From: JBJXHC01 sp964538485
Lineage (GTDB): Bacteria; Bacteroidota; Ignavibacteria; UBA10030; UBA6906
DNA length: 30,499 bases
Direction of reading: 5' to 3'
Assembly: GCA_964538485.1 (NCBI GenBank)
Contig: CAZIHJ010000034.1
Span: forward strand, 1-30,499
Part shown: positions 1 to 6,551 of the stretch, piece after piece
How the letters are laid out: the number at the start of each line of letters is the position of its first letter
Position numbering within the stretch: the first letter of the stretch is position 1
Translations under genes and position numbers: made by a program
Notes under the pieces: generated by a model
What the model saw: the letters and a program-made list of their open reading frames with translations, nothing else
What the model was told of the DNA's origin: nothing
The model's database searches: none

Positions 1-702
1 GTCGATCAATTCTATGTGTCGCTCAGTTCGCTGAATACCGGCGCCGCCTATCTGAAGTCCATCACCGATGAGCCGGATGAGAAGAAGGCCATCGAGTACA
101 TCATGGCTTCAACCATTACGACTGTTGCCTATTCGCCTGTCAAGACAATTGTCGCCGATCCGGACATTCCCCCTCACCTTGCCGGCATCCCGCAGTTGTA
201 CGCCGATGGCGGCATCTCCAACAAAACACCACTCAAGACCATCCTCAAGGCGGGCGACATCAACGAGCTGTACGTGATCAACACGTATCCATCGTATCCC
301 AACAAATCGGAACACAGCATCAGGGCGAAATTCCCCAACGTCTTTTCCATGCTGATGCGCACGGCGCTCGAATTGCTGCCGAATCTCTATTTCCTGCGCG
401 ACATGGAAGCCGTCAAGGATGTGAACAACGACATCAAGGCGTGGGAGAACATGAAGAAAAGAATTCTTGAGGCCGCTCCTGATGAGCAGACACGGCGGAA
501 GCTGCAAGATATATTCCTGAAGGAGGAAAGCACGCTTTCATTCAAGGAGGGGGACAAACACATCATCACGCCGGTCGTCATCGCCCCGGATGAAGAGCTC
601 CCCGTGCAGGACACAGAGTTTGTTCAGCCGAAACTCGGAGAGACGTTTGAGATGGGACGGAAGAAGGCAAAGCAAGTACTCGGAATCACAACTACTCTAT
701 AA
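1..702 (+). CDS. Patatin-like phospholipase, 3' part (5' end lies outside the window)
   Basis: The reading frame is open from base 1, so the gene is cut by the window edge. The GTG at 16 is only the first possible start inside the window. The visible 230 or so residues carry the patatin Asp motif: YADGGISNKTPL, whose DGG Asp is the second half of the Ser-Asp catalytic dyad. The GxSxG nucleophile elbow and the oxyanion glycines would lie upstream. Family knowledge: bacterial patatins are lipid acyl hydrolases (phospholipase A-like). Downstream of the DGG is an alpha-helical tail with many charged residues and no visible membrane segment or barrel. The gene converges on the histidine kinase at 772-1980, with only a repeat-rich 69-nt spacer between them. 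The substrate cannot be told from this piece. Confidence 0.85.
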   Translation, partial: VDQFYVSLSSLNTGAAYLKSITDEPDEKKAIEYIMASTITTVAYSPVKTIVADPDIPPHLAGIPQLYADGGISNKTPLKTILKAGDINELYVINTYPSYPNKSEHSIRAKFPNVFSMLMRTALELLPNLYFLRDMEAVKDVNNDIKAWENMKKRILEAAPDEQTRRKLQDIFLKEESTLSFKEGDKHIITPVVIAPDEELPVQDTEFVQPKLGETFEMGRKKAKQVLGITTTL

Positions 703-773
703 ACTCCACAAACTCTAACTACTTGACTATCGACTTCATAGACTTCACAGACTTTCTAGACTTCACAGACTTT
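703..773. repeat. Short degenerate GACTTCAnA-type direct repeats between convergent genes
   Basis: The spacer consists almost entirely of variants of the unit (A)GACTTcAcA. The clearest copies are AGACTTCACAGACTTT at 740-755 and again at 758-773, a perfect 16-base direct repeat with an 18-base period. More diverged units (GACTATCGACTTCATA, and ACTCCACAAACTC) lie before them. The repeat runs into the stop codon of the minus-strand kinase at 772-774. No hairpin terminator is visible here. Confidence 0.6.
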
Positions 774-1980
774 ATTGTACCAACACAATCCTGAAAGTCG
801 TCCCCTGCCCCACAGCGCTTTGCTTAACAAAGAGCTTCCCCTTGTGATAATCCTGAATGATCCTGCGTGAAAGACTGAGGCCGAGTCCCCAGCCGCGCTT
901 CTTGGTGCTGAACCCCGGGCGGAAAATATCCTTGTGCAGCTTTGGATCTATTCCCTTGCCGGTGTCTGTAACGTCGATGATCGTCTTGTGTCCGCCGTGA
1001 CTAAGTGCAAACGAGATTTGTCCGCTCGGCCCCTCCATTGCATCGAGGGCATTCTTCATCAGGTTTTCTATCACCCATTCAAACAATTCCCTGTTTATCC
1101 TTGCCGGAAAGACGCCGGAGGTTTCAATCACAAGCTCCACGGTGCGTCCGGATTTCGGGATACGCCTGGAAATATAATTGATAACGCCGGTAATCACCTC
1201 ACGCACATCCTCTTCCTTCAAATCGGGCTTTGATCCGATCTTGGAGAAACGATCGGCAACTTTGTTTAGTCGTTGCACGTCGTTTTCCATCTCGCTCAGG
1301 GTTTCCTGCGCGGAGGCATTCCCCGGCGTGTGCGTCTTGAGCAGTTCGAGCCATCCCAGAATACTGGAAAGGGGAGTTCCCAACTGGTGTGCGGTTTCCT
1401 TTGCCATCCCCACCCAGATATTGCTCTGTTCGCTCCGCTTGAAATAACTGAACCCGATGTATCCGACGAACACGAACAACGATGCGAGTGCAATCTCGAT
1501 GTAGGGCAACCAGCGCAGTTCCCGGATCAGGTCGGCCTCGCCGTAATGCACCAGATTAAGGACAATGGAGTCCTGTAACGTGACTTTGATCGGTTCATTC
1601 TCGCGGTCGAGTTGTGCGATGATGTCCCGCACTACTGCTTCCTGTTGGGCGTCTGTCAGTGTGGTGTCGAGGTGGACATTACGCGCATAGGCAGGAAACG
1701 GTGGAATGGGGTTGTTCTCGGCGTCGGTGAGAACAAGCGGGAAGTCTATGGAGCGGATAACTTCGTCAAAAACAAAACTCAGGTCACCGGTGCCGGGTTT
1801 ATCGCTGGCGAGATATTCAAGCGACCGCACGTACAGGTCAAGCACTTCACGTTGCTTATCGAGAAGGCGGTTGATGATGTTCTGGGAGTAGAAAAGAATT
1901 CCCGCCACCAGTGCAAACGCGGTGATGAAAAGGACGACCTTGAACTTGCCTGTGGAGTATAGCGAGGAGGGGGCTCTCAC
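772..1980 (-). CDS. Membrane-bound sensor histidine kinase (HisKA/HATPase)
   Basis: This is a predicted inner-membrane sensor kinase of about 402 residues. It has a TM segment at about 13-31, a periplasmic sensor region at about 32-157, a second TM at about 158-180, and then the kinase core. The H-box reads AHQLGTPLSS with phospho-acceptor His198. It is followed by an N-box (ENLMKNALDAM), a G1 box (DTGKGID) and a glycine-rich G2 box (WGLGLSLS). I place the start at GTG 1980, because a longer open frame (to 2145) would overlap the purA 3' end with Cys/His/Pro-rich shadow sequence. GGTGG lies 4 nt upstream of this GTG. It follows purA by 14 nt and is probably co-transcribed. No response regulator is adjacent, so its partner is unknown. 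There is no recognisable HAMP domain between TM2 and the H-box. Confidence 0.9.
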   Translation of the reverse strand: MRAPSSLYSTGKFKVVLFITAFALVAGILFYSQNIINRLLDKQREVLDLYVRSLEYLASDKPGTGDLSFVFDEVIRSIDFPLVLTDAENNPIPPFPAYARNVHLDTTLTDAQQEAVVRDIIAQLDRENEPIKVTLQDSIVLNLVHYGEADLIRELRWLPYIEIALASLFVFVGYIGFSYFKRSEQSNIWVGMAKETAHQLGTPLSSILGWLELLKTHTPGNASAQETLSEMENDVQRLNKVADRFSKIGSKPDLKEEDVREVITGVINYISRRIPKSGRTVELVIETSGVFPARINRELFEWVIENLMKNALDAMEGPSGQISFALSHGGHKTIIDVTDTGKGIDPKLHKDIFRPGFSTKKRGWGLGLSLSRRIIQDYHKGKLFVKQSAVGQGTTFRIVLVQ

Positions 1981-1994
1981 ATTTCCACCGTGGC

Positions 1995-3266
1995 TTAGGA
2001 AACAGCAATGGTCTGATCGCGGCGCGGGCCAACGGAAACCAGACTGATGGTGGTCCCGGTGAGCCGTGCAAGCGCATGGAGATAATTTTTTGCAGCGGCA
2101 GGAAGAGCGCTGTAGGATGTTATCGAGGATAGCGGAGTCTTCCAACCCTCAAACGATTCATACACAGGTGTAATCTGTTTGAGTGAGCTCACGTCAGTCG
2201 GAAACGTCTTCAATGTTCGGCCTTGAAATTCATACCCGGTGCACATTTTGATTTCTTCGAACCCGTCAAGGACGTCGATCTTTGTGATGGCGATCTTACT
2301 GATCCCGTTGATCATCGCCGAATAGCGAAGGGCGACGGCATCGAACCAGCCGCAGCGGCGGGGTCTGCCCGTTGTCGCGCCGAATTCGTGTCCGACCGAG
2401 CGCAGACGCTCGCCGGTATCATTGATGAGCTCTGTGGGGAAAGGGCCGTTGCCGACACGCGTGGAATATGCCTTGACAATCCCAAGCACAGAAGTAATGG
2501 ATGTTGGGGGGATTCCCAATCCCGTGCATGCACCGCCGGATGTCGGGTTGGAAGAGGTGACATAGGGATATGTTCCATGATCCATGTCGAGCAGGGCACC
2601 CTGTGCGCCCTCTGCAATGACGCGCTTGCCCTTCGCAAGGGATTGGTTCAAGTAGAACGATGTATCCGTGATGTACGCGTCGATCTGTTTGTCAAATTCC
2701 TGATACTCGTTGATAATTGCATCCACGTCCAATTTGGTTTCGCCGTACACTTTTGTGAGGATCTGGTTCTTTTCCTCGATATTGGCCTTCAACTTCCTGG
2801 CGAGGACATCGCGATTCAGGAGATCGACGATACGGATACCGGTTCGCATGGCTTTATCGATGTACGCCGGTCCGATGCCCCGGCCTGTTGTGCCGATGCT
2901 GCTGGTGGTTTGCTCACGGATGGTGTCGAGGAGTTTATGGTACGGCATAATGAGATGGGCGTTATGACTGATCAACAGCCGTCCGCCGATGTCAATGCCT
3001 GCCGCCTGCAACTGCCGGATCTCGCTCATCAACGCGGTGGGATCGATAACGACGCCGTTGCCTATAACACAGGTGATCTGCTGGTGAAAAATTCCGGATG
3101 GGATGAGATGAAGGACGTACTCCTTGTCCGCAATGCACACGGTATGACCGGCATTTGCGCCTCCTTGATACCGTGCAACAATGTCGACCTCCGCGGCGAG
3201 CATGTCGACGATTTTTCCTTTTCCTTCATCACCCCACTGGGCACCAACAATGACCTGAACCGGCAT
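1995..3266 (-). CDS. purA: Adenylosuccinate synthetase
   Basis: PurA catalyses the GTP-dependent joining of IMP and aspartate to adenylosuccinate, the first committed step to AMP, in the cytoplasm. The 423-residue product has the usual family length. It opens with the signature VGAQWGDEGKGKIVD (GTP/IMP loop, catalytic Asp and Lys) and contains the second signature GIGPAYIDKAMRTGIR and the C-terminal VSVGPRRDQTI guanine-site region. I choose ATG 3266 over the upstream in-frame start at 3332, because the family begins two or three residues before VIVGAQWGDEG. AGGAAA also sits 5 nt upstream of that ATG, and the longer form would read through the hairpin at 3293-3329. That hairpin ends only 26 nt before the start codon, which is unusual and may matter for expression. 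The histidine kinase follows closely downstream. Confidence 0.97.
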   Translation of the reverse strand: MPVQVIVGAQWGDEGKGKIVDMLAAEVDIVARYQGGANAGHTVCIADKEYVLHLIPSGIFHQQITCVIGNGVVIDPTALMSEIRQLQAAGIDIGGRLLISHNAHLIMPYHKLLDTIREQTTSSIGTTGRGIGPAYIDKAMRTGIRIVDLLNRDVLARKLKANIEEKNQILTKVYGETKLDVDAIINEYQEFDKQIDAYITDTSFYLNQSLAKGKRVIAEGAQGALLDMDHGTYPYVTSSNPTSGGACTGLGIPPTSITSVLGIVKAYSTRVGNGPFPTELINDTGERLRSVGHEFGATTGRPRRCGWFDAVALRYSAMINGISKIAITKIDVLDGFEEIKMCTGYEFQGRTLKTFPTDVSSLKQITPVYESFEGWKTPLSSITSYSALPAAAKNYLHALARLTGTTISLVSVGPRRDQTIAVS

Positions 3267-3292
3267 GACATTTCCTGATGAGAGTAATGGGC

Positions 3293-3329
3293 AAAAAAAA
3301 TCTCCGACCCTCGTGAAAGGTCGGAGATT
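3293..3329 (-). terminator. Rho-independent terminator after the STAS gene (possible purA attenuator)
   Basis: Read on the minus strand, an 11-bp perfect stem (AATCTCCGACC / GGTCGGAGATT) with a 9-nt loop is followed by a run of eight T. It begins 17 nt beyond the STAS stop codon and closes the secD-secF-STAS unit. Its T-run stops 26 nt before the purA ATG, which leaves no room for a complete purA promoter between them. Confidence 0.9.
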
Positions 3330-3346
3330 CAATTCTTAGAAGCAAT

Positions 3347-3688
3347 CTATTTCTTGAATGCTGCTGCTGCGTCGGCAACTGATGTATAGTTCTCGAACAT
3401 GCCGGACAGTTTGGTGACTTTGATGAGCGCTGCAATCTTCTCGGATGCGTTGGCGATCTTCAACCCACCGCCGGCACTCTTCATTGTGGTGAGAGCGTTG
3501 ATGAGCATGGCCAGTCCGGAACTGTTCATGAACTCCACGGCATGAAGGTCCACGACGATCTGCTTCTTGCCGCTCTCCACAAGTTCGCGGAGCTTGTTTT
3601 TTAGCAGTCCGGCATCGGGTCCGCCGAGGAGATTACCATCCAACTCGATCACCGTTGCGCCGCCTTGTTGCGATGTCTTGAAATTCAT
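3347..3688 (-). CDS. STAS-domain protein, anti-sigma-factor antagonist family
   Basis: A single STAS domain of 113 residues, the normal size for SpoIIAA/RsbV-like anti-anti-sigma factors. In that family an unphosphorylated antagonist binds a serine kinase/anti-sigma factor and frees the sigma factor; phosphorylation of a conserved Ser turns it off. The site here reads FMNSSGLAML with Ser56/Ser57. The Asp that normally precedes the first Ser (DSSG) is Asn55. The start is ATG 3688, with GGGAGG 5 nt before it; an ATG 15 nt further upstream lacks such spacing. It follows secF by 18 nt and is the last gene before the terminator. No kinase or phosphatase partner is nearby, so its target is unknown. 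It could also act outside sigma control, as some STAS proteins do. Confidence 0.88.
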   Translation of the reverse strand: MNFKTSQQGGATVIELDGNLLGGPDAGLLKNKLRELVESGKKQIVVDLHAVEFMNSSGLAMLINALTTMKSAGGGLKIANASEKIAALIKVTKLSGMFENYTSVADAAAAFKK

Positions 3689-3706
3689 CAGACCTCCCGT
3701 CACGCT

Positions 3707-4633
3707 CTAGTCGATCAATTGGGCTTTCTTGCGTGCCCTCTCCGACCACTCGACGACCACTGCGCTTGCGATGTAGATTGAAGAATAGGTTCCCGCCACG
3801 ATACCCACGACCAGGGCGAACGCAAATCCTCTGTTGACCTCGCCGCCAAAAAACAGCAACACCATGAGCACCGTAAATACTGTCCCTTGTGTGATGATGG
3901 TGCGGGAGAGCGTTTCGTTGATGCTCTTGTTAATAACATCAATCAACGACATGGTGCGGAATATCTTCTGGTTCTCGCGGATACGGTCGAAGATAACCAC
4001 GGTGTCGTTGATCGAGAGACCGATCAATGTCAGGAATGCCGCAATCATATTCTGGTCAATGGCAAGGTTCAAGCTCGGCGTCAGCCCGTTGCAGATGGAG
4101 ACAAAGCCGAGCGCCACGAGCACGTCATGGAACAATGCGACCACCCCGCCAACGCCGTAAATGAATTTGAACCGGAATCCAACGTAGAGACAAATGGCGA
4201 CAAGAGATGCGATGAGTGCATAGATTGCGTCCCGCCGAAGCTCGGCTCCGATTTTCGGTCCGATTTTGTCCTCCTTGAGCACGCTGAAGGGATTGTCGGC
4301 GAAGCTTTGCTGCAGCCCATCACGAATGCGGTCACCAACTGTTGTGCCTGTTCCCTGCTCTGTTGTGCGGATAAGAATGTCCCGATCCGAGCCGAACGTC
4401 TTGATCTCGGCCTGCCGGAACCCTGAACGCTCCATCGCTGAACGTACGTCGCTAATCTCCACATCCCGGGTGAAGGAGACCACCAACTCGGTACCGCCAA
4501 GGAAATCGATTCCGAGATCCAGTCCCTTTACAGCGAGCGAAATAAAACCGGCAAGAATAATGGCACTTGAGACCATATACCAGATCTTCCGCTTACCCAT
4601 GAAATCAATATTCGTTTTTCCAAACATGCGCAT
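3707..4633 (-). CDS. secF: Protein translocase subunit SecF
   Basis: SecF pairs with SecD in the inner membrane. The two use the proton gradient to help pull proteins through SecYEG. The 308-residue product has an N-terminal TM (about 17-37), the conserved post-TM1 signature LGIDFLGGTELVV, a small periplasmic domain at about 50-130, and then five further hydrophobic segments, including the FHDVLVALGF and GLSINDTVVIFDRIRE motifs typical of the family. The start ATG 4633 has AGGAG about 10 nt upstream; a second ATG at 4627 is possible. It lies 55 nt downstream of secD on the same strand and 18 nt before the STAS gene, all probably one transcript. Confidence 0.97.
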   Translation of the reverse strand: MRMFGKTNIDFMGKRKIWYMVSSAIILAGFISLAVKGLDLGIDFLGGTELVVSFTRDVEISDVRSAMERSGFRQAEIKTFGSDRDILIRTTEQGTGTTVGDRIRDGLQQSFADNPFSVLKEDKIGPKIGAELRRDAIYALIASLVAICLYVGFRFKFIYGVGGVVALFHDVLVALGFVSICNGLTPSLNLAIDQNMIAAFLTLIGLSINDTVVIFDRIRENQKIFRTMSLIDVINKSINETLSRTIITQGTVFTVLMVLLFFGGEVNRGFAFALVVGIVAGTYSSIYIASAVVVEWSERARKKAQLID

Positions 4634-4688
4634 GTCAGTGGTGCTCCTGAAGAATCAATATGCAAAGTTCATTGAACGGGACGTCCCA

Positions 4689-6347
4689 TTATTCGAAACT
4701 GACGGCTGACGGGTTCTTGTCAGACATGATATCGAAGATGACACGTGTAATGAAAATAGCGCTGAACATACTTGCCACAATACCGATCATCAGTGTCAGC
4801 GCAAACCCCTGGACCGGCCCGCTGCCAAACTGGAACAGGATGATGCCGGTGATGAACGTGGTAAGGTTTGAATCGAAAATTGCAGAGAAGGCCTTTTCGT
4901 ATCCCGCGTCAATTGCCGCGCGCAACGTTTTTCCCGTCGCCAGTTCCTCGCGTATGCGCTCGTAAATAAGGACGTTCGCATCGACGGCAACCGCCAGCGT
5001 CAGAATCATCCCCGCGATGCCGGGCAGTGTGAGGGTGCCCTGAAATCCTGCAAGGACGGCAAGAATGAACAGCATNNNNNNNNNNNNNNNNNNNNNNNNN
5101 NNNNNNNNNNNNNNNNNNNNNNNNNNNNNNNNNNNNNNNNNNNNNNNNNNNNNNNNNNNNNNNNNNNNNNNNNNNCCGGAGATTTTTGATCGGACGACCG
5201 GTGCGGAAAAGACCCCGTCGTCGAGGACAATGGCAATTCGCTTCTCGATGTTTGCGCCGGTAATGCGCGACCACTCACGAGCGCCTTCGCTGCTCATCTC
5301 CATCGTGACAATGGGTTGATTATAGTTCGGATCAATGTTTGCCCGGGCGTTGGTGATAACCCCGCCGGTCAGCTCCGGCGTTGATTTCACGGCATATAAT
5401 GTGGAGATACGTTTTCCCTCGTTACCTGCACGGGTTTTTGCGCTCCAGACAAACTCCATGTCCTTCGGAATCAATCGCTGCACATCCTCACGCTCGAGGA
5501 GGCGCCGGACCTTGTCCTTGTTTTCCTCGAGAACAAATGCATCACCGGGCGCATTCTGTGGGTCGATAATCGCTATGCCAAAGAAGGGATGCTTTTTTGC
5601 AAACTCTTCGGGAGTCATTTCACGGGTTGAGTCAATCGCTGTTGTATCGCCGGATTGAGCGGCAAGCATTTTGTCGATTGACTCCATGACTTTGTATATG
5701 AGGTCGGGGTCTTTCAGGAGTTTGAACTCCAGCAGGGCCGTTCCCTGTAACAATCCGCGGACCTCGGATTCATTTGTCACCCCGGGGAGTTCGACAATAA
5801 TCCTCGACCCTCCGAGTTTCTGGATTGAGGGCTCGGAGACACCATATTGGTCAACACGATTGCGAACGATTTCAATGGCGCGATCAATGGCCTTCACAGA
5901 TTCATCGTCCAGAAAGGCCGCCACTTCATCGTTTGTGGCCCGCAGCGTCAGGTAGTAACGGCTCAGTCTCGTCTGCCGCTCTTCAAATTTCCTTCGCAGC
6001 AGCGTGACTGCCGATTCATCGGAGCTCAGCAGCTCCTGGCGGACGTCATTGATGATTGCGGCAAAGACATCGTCCTTGTTTTTTGCCAGGTCCTCAAGCA
6101 GTTTCAGGACATTGACTTCCAGGACAACACGCATGCCCCCCTGAAGGTCCAGTCCCAGCTTGATCCGTTTGAGACGGTTCTCGCGGAGTGCCGTTTCGTT
6201 CTGTTCAATGAATTTGAGACTATCTTCTGCTCCCATGGAGCGAAGCTCTTTATGCAGACTGTAGTCCTTGTACGTCGGGTACAGGAAATACAGCGACAGC
6301 AGCACGGACGCCACGATAATGAGTATCTTGTTACGGTTCTTTCGCAC
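4689..6347 (-). CDS. secD: Protein translocase subunit SecD, interrupted by an assembly gap
   Basis: SecD is the larger partner of SecF in the inner-membrane translocation motor. The start is GTG 6347 with a strong GGAGGT 6 nt upstream. TM1 lies at about 8-24, the signature LGLDLQGGMRVVLEV at about 64-78, and then the periplasmic P1 region with GVSEPSIQKLGGSRIIVELPGV. The C-terminal half has LPGIAGMILTLAVAVDANVLIYERIREE, the hallmark of TM4 to the TM4-5 loop. The run of N (5076-5175) removes the end of the P1 domain plus TM2 and most of TM3. By comparison with E. coli SecD (from memory) roughly 80 residues should be there, so the real gap is longer than the 34 codons shown. The frame happens to be the same on both sides. 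Confidence 0.95.
   Translation of the reverse strand: MRKNRNKILIIVASVLLSLYFLYPTYKDYSLHKELRSMGAEDSLKFIEQNETALRENRLKRIKLGLDLQGGMRVVLEVNVLKLLEDLAKNKDDVFAAIINDVRQELLSSDESAVTLLRRKFEERQTRLSRYYLTLRATNDEVAAFLDDESVKAIDRAIEIVRNRVDQYGVSEPSIQKLGGSRIIVELPGVTNESEVRGLLQGTALLEFKLLKDPDLIYKVMESIDKMLAAQSGDTTAIDSTREMTPEEFAKKHPFFGIAIIDPQNAPGDAFVLEENKDKVRRLLEREDVQRLIPKDMEFVWSAKTRAGNEGKRISTLYAVKSTPELTGGVITNARANIDPNYNQPIVTMEMSSEGAREWSRITGANIEKRIAIVLDDGVFSAPVVRSKISXXXXXXXXXXXXXXXXXXXXXXXXXXXXXXXXXXMLFILAVLAGFQGTLTLPGIAGMILTLAVAVDANVLIYERIREELATGKTLRAAIDAGYEKAFSAIFDSNLTTFITGIILFQFGSGPVQGFALTLMIGIVASMFSAIFITRVIFDIMSDKNPSAVSFE
5076..5175. other. Assembly gap of exactly 100 N inside secD
   Basis: One hundred consecutive N, a placeholder length used by scaffolders. 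If secD is intact, the true gap is 1 modulo 3 in length and probably about 240 nt. Confidence 0.98.
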
Positions 6348-6430
6348 TACAGACCTCCAAAGTCAAACTTCTGGGAATTCATCAGAGATGAGGGGAAGGA
6401 GCTCGTCGCATTCAGGACTTAAAGCTTACA

Positions 6431-6459
6431 AATATAAGCGCACCTCCGGTGAAAGTCAA
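6431..6459 (-). promoter_or_regulatory. Promoter of the secD-secF-STAS unit
   Basis: On the minus strand TTGACT (6459-6454) and TATATT (6436-6431) are separated by exactly 17 bases, and TG follows the -10. This is a near-consensus sigma-70-type promoter. It lies about 85 nt upstream of the secD GTG and back to back with the ppiD promoter, with 11 nt between the two -35 boxes. Confidence 0.7.
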
Positions 6460-6470
6460 TAAAAAAACCG

Positions 6471-6499
6471 TTGCTTTTCCAGCGCTATTCAATTATATT
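6471..6499 (+). promoter_or_regulatory. Promoter of the PpiD-like gene
   Basis: TTGCTT (6471-6476), a 17-base spacer, then TATATT (6494-6499). The site lies about 50 nt before the chosen start codon, divergent from the secD promoter. The same two hexamers with the same spacing occur at 10743-10771. Confidence 0.65.
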
Positions 6500-6551
6500 T
6501 CCAAGCATTTCATTCCACGTATTTGCTCCCATTGGAGGTATTGTTCGCAGT

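Noticed and set aside
703..773. CRISPR-like array
   Set aside because: Units are only 16-18 bases, contiguous and degenerate, with no unique spacers and no cas genes.
1981..2145. N-terminal extension of the first histidine kinase
   Set aside because: It would overlap the conserved C-terminus of purA in another frame and add Cys/His/Pro-rich sequence before the first membrane segment. GTG 1980 has its own GGTGG.
2223..3278. 351-codon open frame on the plus strand opposite purA
   Set aside because: It lies wholly antisense to a well-conserved purA, its translation is rich in Cys/Asp/Arg with no family motif, and it has no promoter or ribosome-binding site.
3267..3332. Longer purA start
   Set aside because: The extension is encoded by the terminator hairpin and is absent from the family. 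ATG 3266 has a good Shine-Dalgarno.
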